A stretch of 19,471 bases of DNA from Pseudomonadota bacterium (GTDB lineage: Bacteria; Pseudomonadota; Alphaproteobacteria; Caulobacterales; Caulobacteraceae): assembly GCA_023433655.1 (NCBI GenBank), contig JAEYUE010000319.1, forward strand, positions 1-19,471, given 5' to 3'. The notes under the pieces are model-generated. The model saw nothing but the letters and a program-made list of their open reading frames with translations, ran no database searches and had not been told where the DNA came from. The position numbers were made by a program, and so were the translations under genes. Positions 10,115-17,754 of the stretch are shown here, in pieces (position 1 is the stretch's first letter; the number at the start of each line of letters is the position of its first letter).

Positions 10115-10864
10115 TTACGGCAAGCGCTCGTTTGAGAACTCGGCCACGTCCTTCAGCAGGGCGGGCACGGCGGCGTCGATGATCTCCTGCCCCTTCTCCG
10201 GGCTGGCCTGCAGCGGGTCGGAGCCGATGCGCCCGTCGGGGAAGCGGGCGCGGTAGTCCAGCGCGTCGCGGATCGGCCCGACCGGGGCGATCTTCGGCTC
10301 CATCACCGCCGTCTTGACCAGGTGAGGATAGGCGGCCTGGGTGACGGCGATCTCCGAGGGCGTGGCGTGCATGCCGTGGCCGGTGGGGAACATCTGCGAG
10401 CAGAAGGCGTGCACCCCGGGCAGGTCCCACCAGTTGCGCAGCTTCAGGGCGAACGGCGGCCGCTCCTCGACGAAGCTCCACTCGGCGTAGATCTCGGCGA
10501 AGGTCGCCTCGATGGTGGCGACGTTGCCGCCGTGGCCGTTGAGGAAATAGATCCGCTCGAAACCGTGCCGGGACAGCGAGCTGACCCAGTCGGTGATCGC
10601 CGCCATGAAGGTCGACGGCCGCAGGCTGATGGTGCCGGCGAAGGCCAGGTGATGCTGGGCCATGCCGATGTTGAAGGTCGGCGCCACGACCAGCGACTCG
10701 TCCCGCTTCTCCGCCGCATGGGCGATGATCTCCGGACACAGCCAGTCGGTGCCCAGCAGGCCGGTCGGCCCGTGCTGCTCGTTCGAGCCGATCGGCACGA
10801 TCACCGTCTTCGTGGCCTTCAGCCGCGCGTCGATCTCGGGCCAGGACGACAGGTGAATCAGCAT
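10115..10864 (-). CDS. Creatininase family metal-dependent amidohydrolase
   Basis: A 249-residue protein of the creatininase / formamidase-like family, which hydrolyses cyclic or linear amides with a two-metal centre. Metal ligands seen are Glu29 and His31 in GSNEQHGP, Asp40 in GTDW, and His111 in LNGHGGN. The acidic position Glu171 lies in HATPSE. The family includes creatinine amidohydrolase, MftE-like peptidases and riboflavin-pathway formamide hydrolases; the substrate here is not evident. The start at 10864 is preferred over the longer frame (10921) because GGAG at 10874-10871 sits 6 nt upstream and the conserved fold begins at this Met. It is divergent from cytochrome b561 and upstream of the phasin. 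Confidence 0.85.
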   Translation of the reverse strand: MLIHLSSWPEIDARLKATKTVIVPIGSNEQHGPTGLLGTDWLCPEIIAHAAEKRDESLVVAPTFNIGMAQHHLAFAGTISLRPSTFMAAITDWVSSLSRHGFERIYFLNGHGGNVATIEATFAEIYAEWSFVEERPPFALKLRNWWDLPGVHAFCSQMFPTGHGMHATPSEIAVTQAAYPHLVKTAVMEPKIAPVGPIRDALDYRARFPDGRIGSDPLQASPEKGQEIIDAAVPALLKDVAEFSNERLP

Positions 10865-10956
10865 GGGGAACTCCGGAACAGATGACCGGGGTTGCCTAGA
10901 CCCGCGCGTGGCCCGCGCCAAGCCTCGCGCCGCCGCGGTCGACGGTCGGCGCCGGT

Positions 10957-10970
10957 TTGCGCCAGATCAA
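10957..10970. promoter_or_regulatory. FNR/FixK-type box upstream of cytochrome b561
   Basis: TTGCGCCAGATCAA matches the alphaproteobacterial FixK/FnrL pattern TTG(A/C)-N6-(T/G)CAA exactly, including the common GATCAA half-site. It lies in the 162-bp divergent region, with its centre 63 bp before the b561 ATG and 99 bp before the creatininase ATG. A clear -10 at canonical class II distance is not evident, so which gene it controls is uncertain; b561 is the more logical target. Confidence 0.55.
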
Positions 10971-11026
10971 CGCCGCGAACGTCCTTCCGCGTCAGGCTTG
11001 GCCGTTATCGTCCCGGGAGCCCCCCG

Positions 11027-11572
11027 ATGTCAGTCACTTTCGCCCGCCGGCCCCAGGCCTTCTCCCGGCTTTCGATCGCCCTGCACTGGCTGATGCTGGC
11101 CCTGCTGGCGGCGGTCTACGCCTGCATCGAGCTGCGCGAGCTCTATCCGCGCGGCAGCGACCTTCGCGAGGCGCTGAAGACCTGGCATTTCATGCTGGGC
11201 CTGTCCGTCTTCGTCCTCGTCTGGGTCCGCATCGCGGCGCGGGCCCTGTCGCCGCGCCGGCCGGCGCCGCGGAGCTGGGTCGGGGCGCTCGCGGCCGCTG
11301 TCCATCTCGCCCTCTACGGCCTGATGATCGCCATGCCGCTGATGGGATGGGTGGTGCTGAGCGCCGAGGGCGACCCCGTGCCCTTCTTCGGGCTCACACT
11401 GCCGCCCCTCGTCGGGCCCGACGAGGCGCTGGCCGAGTGGCTTGAAGAATTGCACGCCACCCTCGGCGTGGCCGGCTACTGGCTGATCGGCCTGCACGCC
11501 GCCGCCTCGCTGTTCCATCATTATGTCCTTCGGGACGGGACGCTCCGGCGTATGCTGCCGGGTCTGCCCTGA
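11027..11572 (+). CDS. Cytochrome b561 (CybB-type, dihaem membrane protein)
   Basis: A 181-residue four-helix integral membrane cytochrome. The spans are about 15-35, 52-72, 85-111 and 145-166. The candidate haem-ligand histidines are all present: His20 (ALHWLM), His54 (TWHFMLG), His143 (ELHATLG) and His157 (GLHAAASLFHHY). E. coli CybB oxidises superoxide and passes electrons to ubiquinone, and a related role is plausible here. The ATG at 11027 was chosen over the longer frame because GGGAG lies upstream and the family N-terminus aligns. A FixK-like box lies upstream. The VIT transporter follows 19 bp after the stop, suggesting one transcript linking redox chemistry and metal handling. Confidence 0.92.
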   Translation: MSVTFARRPQAFSRLSIALHWLMLALLAAVYACIELRELYPRGSDLREALKTWHFMLGLSVFVLVWVRIAARALSPRRPAPRSWVGALAAAVHLALYGLMIAMPLMGWVVLSAEGDPVPFFGLTLPPLVGPDEALAEWLEELHATLGVAGYWLIGLHAAASLFHHYVLRDGTLRRMLPGLP

Positions 11573-11591
11573 CCGTTCCGGAGCGCCCGTG

Positions 11592-12293
11592 ATGAGCCGT
11601 CTGCACGCCCACCCCGAACGTCACCGGGTGTCCCGCATCGGCTGGCTCAGGGCCGCCGTGCTGGGCGCCAACGACGGCCTGGTGTCGACGGCCAGCCTGA
11701 TCGTCGGCGTCGCCGCCGCCGAAGCCTCGCGCGGCGGCATCCTCGTCGCCGGGGCCGCCGGCCTGGTCGCGGGCGCCATGTCGATGGCGGCGGGCGAATA
11801 CGTCTCGGTCAGCTCCCAGTCGGACACGGAGAAAGCGGACATCGCCCGCGAGACCGCCGAACTGGCCGGCGACCGCGAGGCCGAGGTCGCGGAACTGGCC
11901 GGCATCTATGCCGCCCGCGGCCTCGATCCCGAGCTGTCGCGGCAGGTGGCGCTGCAGCTGATGGAGAAGGATGCGCTGGGCGCCCACGCCCGCGACGAGC
12001 TGGGTATTTCCGAGATCACCACGGCGCGGCCGGTGCAGGCGGCCCTGACCTCGGCCCTGACCTTCGCCCTCGGCGCCCTGCCGCCGCTGCTGCTGGTGCT
12101 CTGGGCGCCGCTGTCCGGCCTGATCCTCTGGGTCGGCGCGACCGCGTTGGCCGGCCTGATGGGCCTTGGCGCCCTGGGAGCGATCGCCGGCGGGGCCAAT
12201 GTCGGGCGGTCGGTGATGCGGGTGGCCTTCTGGGGCGTCATCGCCATGGCCGCGACCGCCGGCATCGGCCGGATGTTCGGCACGGTGGTCTAG
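11592..12293 (+). CDS. VIT1/CCC1 family Fe2+/Mn2+ transporter
   Basis: A 233-residue membrane protein of the vacuolar iron transporter family. TM1 and TM2 carry the signatures RAAVLGANDGLVSTASLIVG (20-39) and GAMSMAAGEYVSVSSQSDTE (61-80). A cytosolic helical domain rich in Glu/Asp (about 80-145, including the AELAGIYAARGLD segment) would bind metal, followed by three more spans (about 148-175, 177-202 and 208-227). Bacterial homologues export or store iron and manganese. The start may be ATG 11592 or GTG 11589, one codon earlier; GGAG at 11580-11583 serves either. It follows cytochrome b561 closely and is likely co-transcribed with it. Confidence 0.92.
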   Translation: MSRLHAHPERHRVSRIGWLRAAVLGANDGLVSTASLIVGVAAAEASRGGILVAGAAGLVAGAMSMAAGEYVSVSSQSDTEKADIARETAELAGDREAEVAELAGIYAARGLDPELSRQVALQLMEKDALGAHARDELGISEITTARPVQAALTSALTFALGALPPLLLVLWAPLSGLILWVGATALAGLMGLGALGAIAGGANVGRSVMRVAFWGVIAMAATAGIGRMFGTVV

Positions 12294-12364
12294 GGCGATG
12301 CGGCCCGACCTGCGGCTTGATCCCGTCACAGTTCCGCGGTTCCCTCCGCGACCGGAGACCTGAC

Positions 12365-12997
12365 ATGACCCCCACGCCGGCCCCTGTCCTCGACCTCGGC
12401 GCCATCCAGAGGCTGCGCAAGCTGGCGGTCGGGCTGGCGCTTATCGGCCTCGTGGGCCTGTCGGTGGTGAGCCAGTCGATCGGGGGCGTCGACGGCCCGT
12501 GGCACGAGTCGGTCGAGGCCGTGGGCCTCGCCGCCATCGTCCTGTCGATCGTCGGCCGAGCCTGGTGCACCCTGTACATCGGCGGTCGCAAGAAGGCCGA
12601 GATCGTCGACCGCGGCCCCTATTCGATCAGCCGCAACCCGCTTTACGTCTTCAGCTTCCTCGGCGCCTTCGGCATCGGCGCCCAGAGCGGCAGCCTCATC
12701 ATCGGCGCCGCCTTCGTCGGTGCGGCGCTGCTGGTCTTCCACTTCACGGTGCGGCGCGAGGAAGCCTTCCTGCTGCGCGAATTCGGAGACGCCTACGCCG
12801 CCTATCGCGCCCGCACGCCGCGCTTCTGGCCCCGCTTCAGCCTCTGGCGCGACGCCGACGAACTGACCATCCGGCCGTCGCTGTTCCTGCTCACCCTGCG
12901 CGACGGCCTCGTCTTCCTGCTGGCCATTCCGCTGTTCGAGCTGATCGACGCCGGTCAGGCCATGCATGTGCTGGGTGTGGCGATCCACCTGCCCTGA
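12365..12997 (+). CDS. Isoprenylcysteine carboxyl methyltransferase / PEMT-like membrane methyltransferase
   Basis: A 210-residue integral membrane protein with helices near 19-38, 51-72, 92-125 and 174-195. The family signature is complete: DRGPYSISRNPLYVF (82-96), then FHFTVRREEAFLLREFGDAYAAY (125-147) and a terminal PRFWPRF (152-158). This His/Arg/Glu arrangement forms the S-adenosylmethionine site in isoprenylcysteine methyltransferase and phospholipid methyltransferase relatives. Bacterial substrates of this subgroup are mostly unknown; a lipid or small hydrophobic acceptor is likely. GGAGA precedes the ATG at normal distance. A C-terminal extension with an extra membrane segment (about 174-210) follows the conserved core. 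Confidence 0.83.
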   Translation: MTPTPAPVLDLGAIQRLRKLAVGLALIGLVGLSVVSQSIGGVDGPWHESVEAVGLAAIVLSIVGRAWCTLYIGGRKKAEIVDRGPYSISRNPLYVFSFLGAFGIGAQSGSLIIGAAFVGAALLVFHFTVRREEAFLLREFGDAYAAYRARTPRFWPRFSLWRDADELTIRPSLFLLTLRDGLVFLLAIPLFELIDAGQAMHVLGVAIHLP

Positions 12998-13024
12998 CAG
13001 CGGCAGGGCCCTTGGCCTGCGCCA

Positions 13025-13789
13025 ATGCGCCGCCTATCGAAGCAGGTGATGGCCCGACAACCCGCCTCCCGCAAACCGGCGACTCCGAAACGCCCCGCCG
13101 TGCTCACCGGCCCCATGGTCCCGGTGCTGCGCTGGCCGCCCGACGAGGACCGGGTGGAGGCGATCTTCGCGCGGCTGGCGGGCGTCATGCCCGATCCGAA
13201 GGCCGAGCTGAACTGGTCCAGCCCCTTCACCCTCGTCGTCGCCGTCGCCCTGTCGGCCCAGGCCACCGACGTCGCCGTCAACAAGGCCACCGACAGGCTG
13301 TTCGCGGTCGCCGACACCCCGGAGAAGATGCTGGCCCTCGGCGAGGAGGGGCTGATCCCCTTCATCTCGTCGATCGGCCTCTACCGGAACAAGGCGCGGA
13401 ACGTCATCGCCCTCAGCCGCCTCGTCCTCGAACAGCACGGCGGCGAGGTCCCCCTGACCCGCGCGGCGCTGCAAGCCCTGCCCGGCGTCGGCCGCAAGAC
13501 CGCCAGCGTCGTCCTCAACGAACTGGGCATAGAGTCGGCCATCGCTGTCGACACCCATGTCTTCCGCGTCTCCCACCGCCTCGGCCTCGCCAACGCCGCC
13601 ACCCCGGACAAGGTCGAGACCCAACTGCATCGGGTCGTCCCCGAGGCCTGGCTGCCCAAGGCCCACCACTGGCTGATCCTGCACGGCCGCTACGTCTGCA
13701 CGGCGCGCAAGCCGAAGTGCAGCGCCTGCGTGATCAGCGACCTGTGTCCCAGCCGGGCGGGCCTGCAGGCGCTGGGAGAGGCAGGCTGA
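13025..13789 (+). CDS. nth: Endonuclease III (DNA glycosylase/AP lyase)
   Basis: A base-excision repair glycosylase removing oxidised pyrimidines, with AP-lyase activity. The helix-hairpin-helix LPGVGRKTA (152-160) includes catalytic Lys158, and VDTHVFR contains catalytic Asp176. The [4Fe-4S] cluster cysteines are Cys225, 232, 235 and 241, with the exact C-X6-C-X2-C-X5-C spacing. The N-terminus has an about 35-residue basic, Pro-rich extension before the conserved domain. Starts at Met9 (13049) or Met31 (13115) are possible because no clear Shine-Dalgarno precedes 13025. It lies 27 bp after the methyltransferase-like gene and ends 2 bp from the convergent Sel1-repeat gene. Confidence 0.95.
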   Translation: MRRLSKQVMARQPASRKPATPKRPAVLTGPMVPVLRWPPDEDRVEAIFARLAGVMPDPKAELNWSSPFTLVVAVALSAQATDVAVNKATDRLFAVADTPEKMLALGEEGLIPFISSIGLYRNKARNVIALSRLVLEQHGGEVPLTRAALQALPGVGRKTASVVLNELGIESAIAVDTHVFRVSHRLGLANAATPDKVETQLHRVVPEAWLPKAHHWLILHGRYVCTARKPKCSACVISDLCPSRAGLQALGEAG

Positions 13790-13791
13790 CC

Positions 13792-14844
13792 CTACCGAGC
13801 CCCCAGCGCGTCCAACGCCGCTCGCGCTTCGGGACGGGAAGGGTCGAGCTCCAGCGCCCTGCGGAAGCTGAGCTCCGCGCCCTCGCGATCCACGTGGCCG
13901 CCTGCGCCCGAGGCCTGTCCCACGCCGAGATTCATGCAGCCGCTCCAGTCGCCCAGGCGGCAGGCCTGGTCGAACAGACGCCGCGCCCGCGCGGGATCAG
14001 CGGGCGCGCCGGTTCCCCGGGCGAGCAGCTGTCCCAGCTCGCTGCAGGCCTCACCGATGCGGCTGTCGCACGCCTTGGACAGGGGGCCGATCGCCTCCCC
14101 CTCGCGACCTCCCGGAACCATGCCCGAAATCAGAAACTGGCCCTGCATATGGCACAGGCCGGCGTCCCCGAGGTCGCAGCCCCGCTTCATCAGCTGCTCG
14201 GTCCTTTCCAGGTCCCGCGGCACATGGGCTCCTTCGCCGAACAGTCCCACCGCCGCCGGGCAGCCCTCGCGAACGCCGCCAAGGCAGGCGCGCGCCAGCG
14301 GCTCCGCCGCCCGGGCCGGGTCCGGCGCGACGCCGTCGCCGTTGAAGTAGGCTCCTCCGAGCTGGAGGCAGGCCCGGGCGTTGCTTCGATCACAGGCGCG
14401 CCGAAGGAACGACTCCGCCCGCGGCCAGTCCCGGTAGGTCCGGCCATCGACATTGAGAAGCGCCTTGGCGCCCTCGCTGCATCCCTCGACTTCGCCGCCG
14501 GCGCAGGCGCGCTCGAACAGGCCGAGCGATGTCTCCGGCTGATGGAAGGGGGTCCCGCTCTCGCCGTGAAGATTGCCGAGAATGACGCAGGAGGCGAGGC
14601 GGCCGCCGCGACAGGCCCGCCCCAGAAAGTCCACTGCCAGCGGCAGGTTCTTGGGCGCCCGGATCCCGGCCCAGTAAGTCTGTCCTTCCCGCGCGCAGGC
14701 GTCCAGGTCCCCCGCGCGGCACGCCGCCGCCCGCTCCGCCCTGTAGGCGTCGGCCCGGGTCAGGGCATTGTCCACCTGTGCATGCGCAGCGCCGCCCATC
14801 AGGAGGCCGACCGCCAGCGCGAGACTCAAGACTATTCCCCGCAT
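13792..14844 (-). CDS. Exported cysteine-rich Sel1-like repeat protein
   Basis: A 350-residue secreted repeat protein. Residues 1-22 form a signal peptide ending AHA-Q. Eight Sel1-like repeats follow, each with a Cys-X7-Cys pair: 42/50, 78/86, 114/122, 151/159, 187/195, 223/231, 259/267 and 295/303. The period is 36 residues except one of 37, and there is no other Cys. This is the layout of Helicobacter cysteine-rich proteins, in which each helix pair is clamped by a disulfide. The C-terminus (about 321-350) is a TPR-like helix pair, FRRALELDPSRPEA. The start at 14844 is supported by AGGAGG 5 nt upstream; the much longer frame above it is an artefact. It is probably a periplasmic protein-interaction scaffold; partners are unknown. 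Confidence 0.85.
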   Translation of the reverse strand: MRGIVLSLALAVGLLMGGAAHAQVDNALTRADAYRAERAAACRAGDLDACAREGQTYWAGIRAPKNLPLAVDFLGRACRGGRLASCVILGNLHGESGTPFHQPETSLGLFERACAGGEVEGCSEGAKALLNVDGRTYRDWPRAESFLRRACDRSNARACLQLGGAYFNGDGVAPDPARAAEPLARACLGGVREGCPAAVGLFGEGAHVPRDLERTEQLMKRGCDLGDAGLCHMQGQFLISGMVPGGREGEAIGPLSKACDSRIGEACSELGQLLARGTGAPADPARARRLFDQACRLGDWSGCMNLGVGQASGAGGHVDREGAELSFRRALELDPSRPEARAALDALGAR

Positions 14845-14897
14845 TCCACCCTCCTCGGTTCGGCTCAAACCTAGCGGGCAGCAGGGAGGCGGTGCAA

Positions 14898-15776
14898 TCA
14901 GAACGCGCCCAGACGATTCCTGACCGCCTGCGCGAACCGCGCCCCGCCCTCCGGCGCCGCGCCCAGATAGAAGTCCGGCTCGATCAGCTCGGCCTCCATC
15001 AGCAGCCACTGGCCGTCCCGCCCCTGCGCCATGTCGATGCGGGCGTACAGCAGATCCTCGTCGATCGCCGCCAGCGTCTGCTCCGCCAGCGCCAGGGCCC
15101 CGGCCGGCGGCTGCGGCAGGGCGGCGTACTGGCCCCCGAACTGGGTCTGGATGCGGAAGTCGCCCGCGACCGGCCGCTTGTTGACCGCGTGGCTCAGCCG
15201 GCCGCCGAAGAACAGCAGGCTGGTCTCCCCCTCCGTCTCGATCGAGGGCAGATAGGGCTGGATCATCGCCGCTCCCTCCGGCGCCTCGGCCAGCCGCTCG
15301 CCGCGCGACAGCCGCAGCGTCTTCCACGCCCCGCCCGACACCCGCGGCTTGACGATGATCACATCCGTTCCAAACCGGTCGAAGGCGGCGTCGACATCCG
15401 GCTGGGCGACGCCGTCGATCCAGATCGTCGGCGGGATGGCCACGCCCTTCTCCGCCAGCCGGCCGAGATAGGATTTGTCGGAGTTCCAGCCGATCACCGA
15501 CGGCGGATTCAGCATCCGCACCCCGGCCTGCTCCCACGTCTCGCAGGCCTGCATCCAGCGCGGGTGGTCGCGGTGGTAGCCCCAGACGATCAGGGGCAGG
15601 ACCAGCGGCCGGCCGGTCAGGCCCGACGCGTCCTCGACATGGTCGGTCCACGGCGTCGGCTCGACCTCGATCCCGGCGGCGGCGAGCGCCCCTTCGAGGC
15701 GCTCCAGCACCGCGGGCCACTGGCCGGCGTAGGAGGAATCGGCGGGGTCGGGGGTCAGGACGGCGATGCGGCTCAT
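14898..15776 (-). CDS. ATP-grasp family ligase (RimK/DcsG-like)
   Basis: A 292-residue ATP-grasp enzyme that would join a carboxylate to an amine through an acyl phosphate. VIIVKPRVSGGAWKT (139-153) carries Lys143 of the nucleotide site. QPYLPSIETEGETSLLFF (173-190) is the central-strand segment, LLYARIDM (242-249) holds Asp248, and MEAELIEPDFYL (260-271) supplies acidic metal ligands. This last motif resembles the D-cycloserine ligase DcsG group and glutathione-synthetase-like ATP-grasp proteins. The substrate is unknown and no cycloserine-type partner genes are nearby. Start 15776 (MSRIAVLTPDP) was chosen because the fold begins here; an upstream Met at 15860 would add 28 atypical residues. 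It precedes the Sel1 gene by 53 bp on the same strand and diverges from adenosine kinase. Confidence 0.8.
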   Translation of the reverse strand: MSRIAVLTPDPADSSYAGQWPAVLERLEGALAAAGIEVEPTPWTDHVEDASGLTGRPLVLPLIVWGYHRDHPRWMQACETWEQAGVRMLNPPSVIGWNSDKSYLGRLAEKGVAIPPTIWIDGVAQPDVDAAFDRFGTDVIIVKPRVSGGAWKTLRLSRGERLAEAPEGAAMIQPYLPSIETEGETSLLFFGGRLSHAVNKRPVAGDFRIQTQFGGQYAALPQPPAGALALAEQTLAAIDEDLLYARIDMAQGRDGQWLLMEAELIEPDFYLGAAPEGGARFAQAVRNRLGAF

Positions 15777-15888
15777 GCCCTCCCATGGCCGCAAACCGCC
15801 CCGCGCCGCAACCGCGCTCTCCTTGTCCCGCCATAAGCCGGGCAGGGGGTGACTCGCCATTCGCCGCCGCGCCCGCTATGGCGCGCCC

Positions 15889-16902
15889 ATGACCCAGCCC
15901 GCCTCCCCCGCCGCCTTCGACGTCTGCGCCGTCGGCAACGCCATCGTCGATGTCCTCGCCCCCTGCGAGCCCGCCTTCCTTGAGGCCCAGGGCCTGGTCC
16001 CCGGCTCGATGCAACTGGTCGACGCCGACCGCAGCGCGGCCCTCTACGCCGCCATGGCCGCCGGGGTCGAGGCCTCGGGCGGCTCGGCCGGCAACACCGT
16101 GGCCGGGGTCGGCAGCTTCGGCGGCCGCGCGGCCTACATCGGCAAGGTCGCCGACGACCAGCTGGGCGGGGTCTTCACCCACGACATTCACGCCGTCGGC
16201 GTCCACTTCGCCACCCCGCCGCTGGCCGAAGGCGCGACCGGCGTGTGCATGATCAACGTCACCCCCGACGGCCAGCGCACCATGTGCACCTTCCTCGGCG
16301 CCGCCAACCAGCTGACCGTGGCCGACATCGACGCCGGGGTGATCGGCGCCTCGGAGATCGTCTATCTCGAGGGCTATCTGTTCGACCCGGCCCCGGCCCG
16401 CGCGGCCTTCGAGGCCGCCGCCGCGGCCGCCCACGCGGCCGGCCGCAAGGTCGCCATCACCCTGTCCGACGCCTTCGTCGTCCACCGCTGGCGCGCCGAG
16501 CTGCTGCAGTTCATCGAGGCCTCGGCCGACATCGTGCTGGCCAACGAGGCCGAGTTGCACGCCCTGTTCGAGACCGAGGACTTCGATCACGCCGCCGCCC
16601 ACCTCGGCTGCATCGTCGACATCGCCGCCGTCACGCGCGGGGCCCAGGGCTCGGTGGTGTTCGGCGCTGGCGGCGCCGAGCGGGTCGAGGTCGCCGCCTG
16701 CCCCGTGGACAAGGTGGTCGACACCACCGGCGCCGGCGACCAGTACGCCGCCGGCTTCCTGCTCGGCCTCGCCCGCGGCCTTTCGCTGGAGGAGGCCGGC
16801 AAGCTCGGCTCCCTCGCCGCCGCCGAGGTCATCGCCCACTGGGGCCCGCGCCCGATGACCCCGCTGGAGCAGCTGGCGAAAGAGGCGGGGCTCCGCCTCT
16901 AG
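15889..16902 (+). CDS. PfkB-family adenosine kinase
   Basis: A 337-residue ribokinase-fold kinase, probably phosphorylating adenosine to AMP. The N-terminus AVGNAIVDVLAP (14-25), the first PfkB signature GGSAGNTVAGVGSFGG (64-79) with YIGKVADDQLG, and the C-terminal DTTGAGDQYAAGFL (278-291) with catalytic base Asp284 are clear. The GNAIVD start and TTGAGDQYAAGFL pattern are typical of alphaproteobacterial proteins annotated as adenosine kinase; other sugar specificities cannot be excluded. No Shine-Dalgarno precedes the ATG. GCTATGGC lies 6 nt upstream and could be a -10, so the mRNA may be leaderless. Its stop overlaps the convergent smr stop in the palindrome CTAG. Confidence 0.9.
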   Translation: MTQPASPAAFDVCAVGNAIVDVLAPCEPAFLEAQGLVPGSMQLVDADRSAALYAAMAAGVEASGGSAGNTVAGVGSFGGRAAYIGKVADDQLGGVFTHDIHAVGVHFATPPLAEGATGVCMINVTPDGQRTMCTFLGAANQLTVADIDAGVIGASEIVYLEGYLFDPAPARAAFEAAAAAAHAAGRKVAITLSDAFVVHRWRAELLQFIEASADIVLANEAELHALFETEDFDHAAAHLGCIVDIAAVTRGAQGSVVFGAGGAERVEVAACPVDKVVDTTGAGDQYAAGFLLGLARGLSLEEAGKLGSLAAAEVIAHWGPRPMTPLEQLAKEAGLRL

Positions 16903-17444
16903 CCCCGCCGGATCGTCACATACAGCGCCCCGTCGCCGCCGTGATGGCGGGCGGCGGGGGCGAAGCCTGACACCACGCCACGCAGCGCCGGGGTCTGCAG
17001 CCACTCGTGCACCGAGGCGCGGATCACGCCGGTCCCGCCGCGCCGACCCTGGCCGGTGATGACAAGAACCGCCCGGTAACCTCGCGCCTGCGCCCCGATC
17101 AGAAAGGCCGTGAGGGCGTCCTGGGCCTGAAAGCGGCCATAGCCGTGCAGGTCGATCCGCGCCTCGATCGGATCACGCTCGCGCGACAGCCGGCGCTGGC
17201 GGCGCGGCTCCAGTTCCTCGGGCAGGCCGCGTGAGCGGGCCGGGGCGCTGACCGGCGGAACATAGGGGGCGGGGACGCCGCGCGCCTTCACCGGCCCCTT
17301 CGACGGCGGCGCGGCGGGTGGATCGGCGACGGCGGCGCCCGGCGTCACCCGCGGCGCCTTCTTCGGCTTCGACGGCGTCACCGAGCCGGCGACCCGCGCC
17401 CAGATCCGGCGGTCCTCCGGGCTCAGGTCGTCGCGGCGGCTCAT
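16899..17444 (-). CDS. Smr/MutS2-type endonuclease domain protein
   Basis: A 181-residue stand-alone Smr-domain protein. The N-terminal half (1-95) is Pro/Arg/Lys-rich and probably disordered. The Smr domain follows with ARIDLHGYGRFQAQDAL (95-111), the loop TGQGRRGGTGVIR (130-142) and the closing GGDGALYVTIRR (169-180). Smr domains bind branched or structured nucleic acid and many have nicking endonuclease activity; some act on RNA in ribosome rescue. The ATG at 17444 overlaps the XRE gene stop as ATGA, so it is coupled to the regulator. Extending to 17549 would merely read back through that gene. Confidence 0.87.
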   Translation of the reverse strand: MSRRDDLSPEDRRIWARVAGSVTPSKPKKAPRVTPGAAVADPPAAPPSKGPVKARGVPAPYVPPVSAPARSRGLPEELEPRRQRRLSRERDPIEARIDLHGYGRFQAQDALTAFLIGAQARGYRAVLVITGQGRRGGTGVIRASVHEWLQTPALRGVVSGFAPAARHHGGDGALYVTIRRG

Positions 17445-17701
17445 GTCGTGCCGGGAGCGTTCCCGTCCGGGTTCTCGTCGGAGCCGGCGTCCTGCGGCCC
17501 GGGCGTCTGCACCAGCAGGTCGCCCGGCTGGCAGTTCAGCTCGCGGCACAGGGCGTCCAGGGTGGTGAAGCGGATGGCCCGCGCCTTGCCGGTCTTCAGG
17601 ATCGACAGATTAGCCAGGGTCACGCCAACGCGATCGGCCAGCTCGGTCAGCGACATGCGCCGTTCGAGGAGGATGCGGTCGAGCTGTACGCGGATGGCCA
17701 T
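17441..17701 (-). CDS. XRE-family HTH regulator (YozG-like)
   Basis: An 86-residue Cro/C1-type DNA-binding protein. The five-helix HTH occupies residues 1-67. VQLDRILLERRMSLTELADR precedes the recognition region VTLANLSILKTGKARAIRF, and the domain closes with LDALCRELNCQPGDLL. The acidic tail (68-86) is low-complexity. This short HTH type is habitually found beside DUF2975 membrane proteins, as here: the DUF2975 gene ends 53 bp upstream on the same strand. The downstream smr start overlaps its stop. It likely regulates its own operon; the target operator is not identified. Confidence 0.9.
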   Translation of the reverse strand: MAIRVQLDRILLERRMSLTELADRVGVTLANLSILKTGKARAIRFTTLDALCRELNCQPGDLLVQTPGPQDAGSDENPDGNAPGTT

Positions 17702-17754
17702 GGGGCTTCTCTATACCGTCGCGTGCGGCCGCGGAAAGCCGGCCGCCGGTCCTT

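Noticed and set aside
12499..14874. 791-codon plus-strand frame spanning the methyltransferase-like gene, nth and the Sel1 gene
   Set aside because: It is out of frame with two recognised genes and antisense to a third, and shows no motif of its own.
13792..17004. A 1070-codon minus-strand open frame
   Set aside because: Only the final 350 codons form the Sel1 protein, which has its own signal peptide and AGGAGG site. The upstream part is antisense to adenosine kinase and a shifted frame of the ATP-grasp gene.
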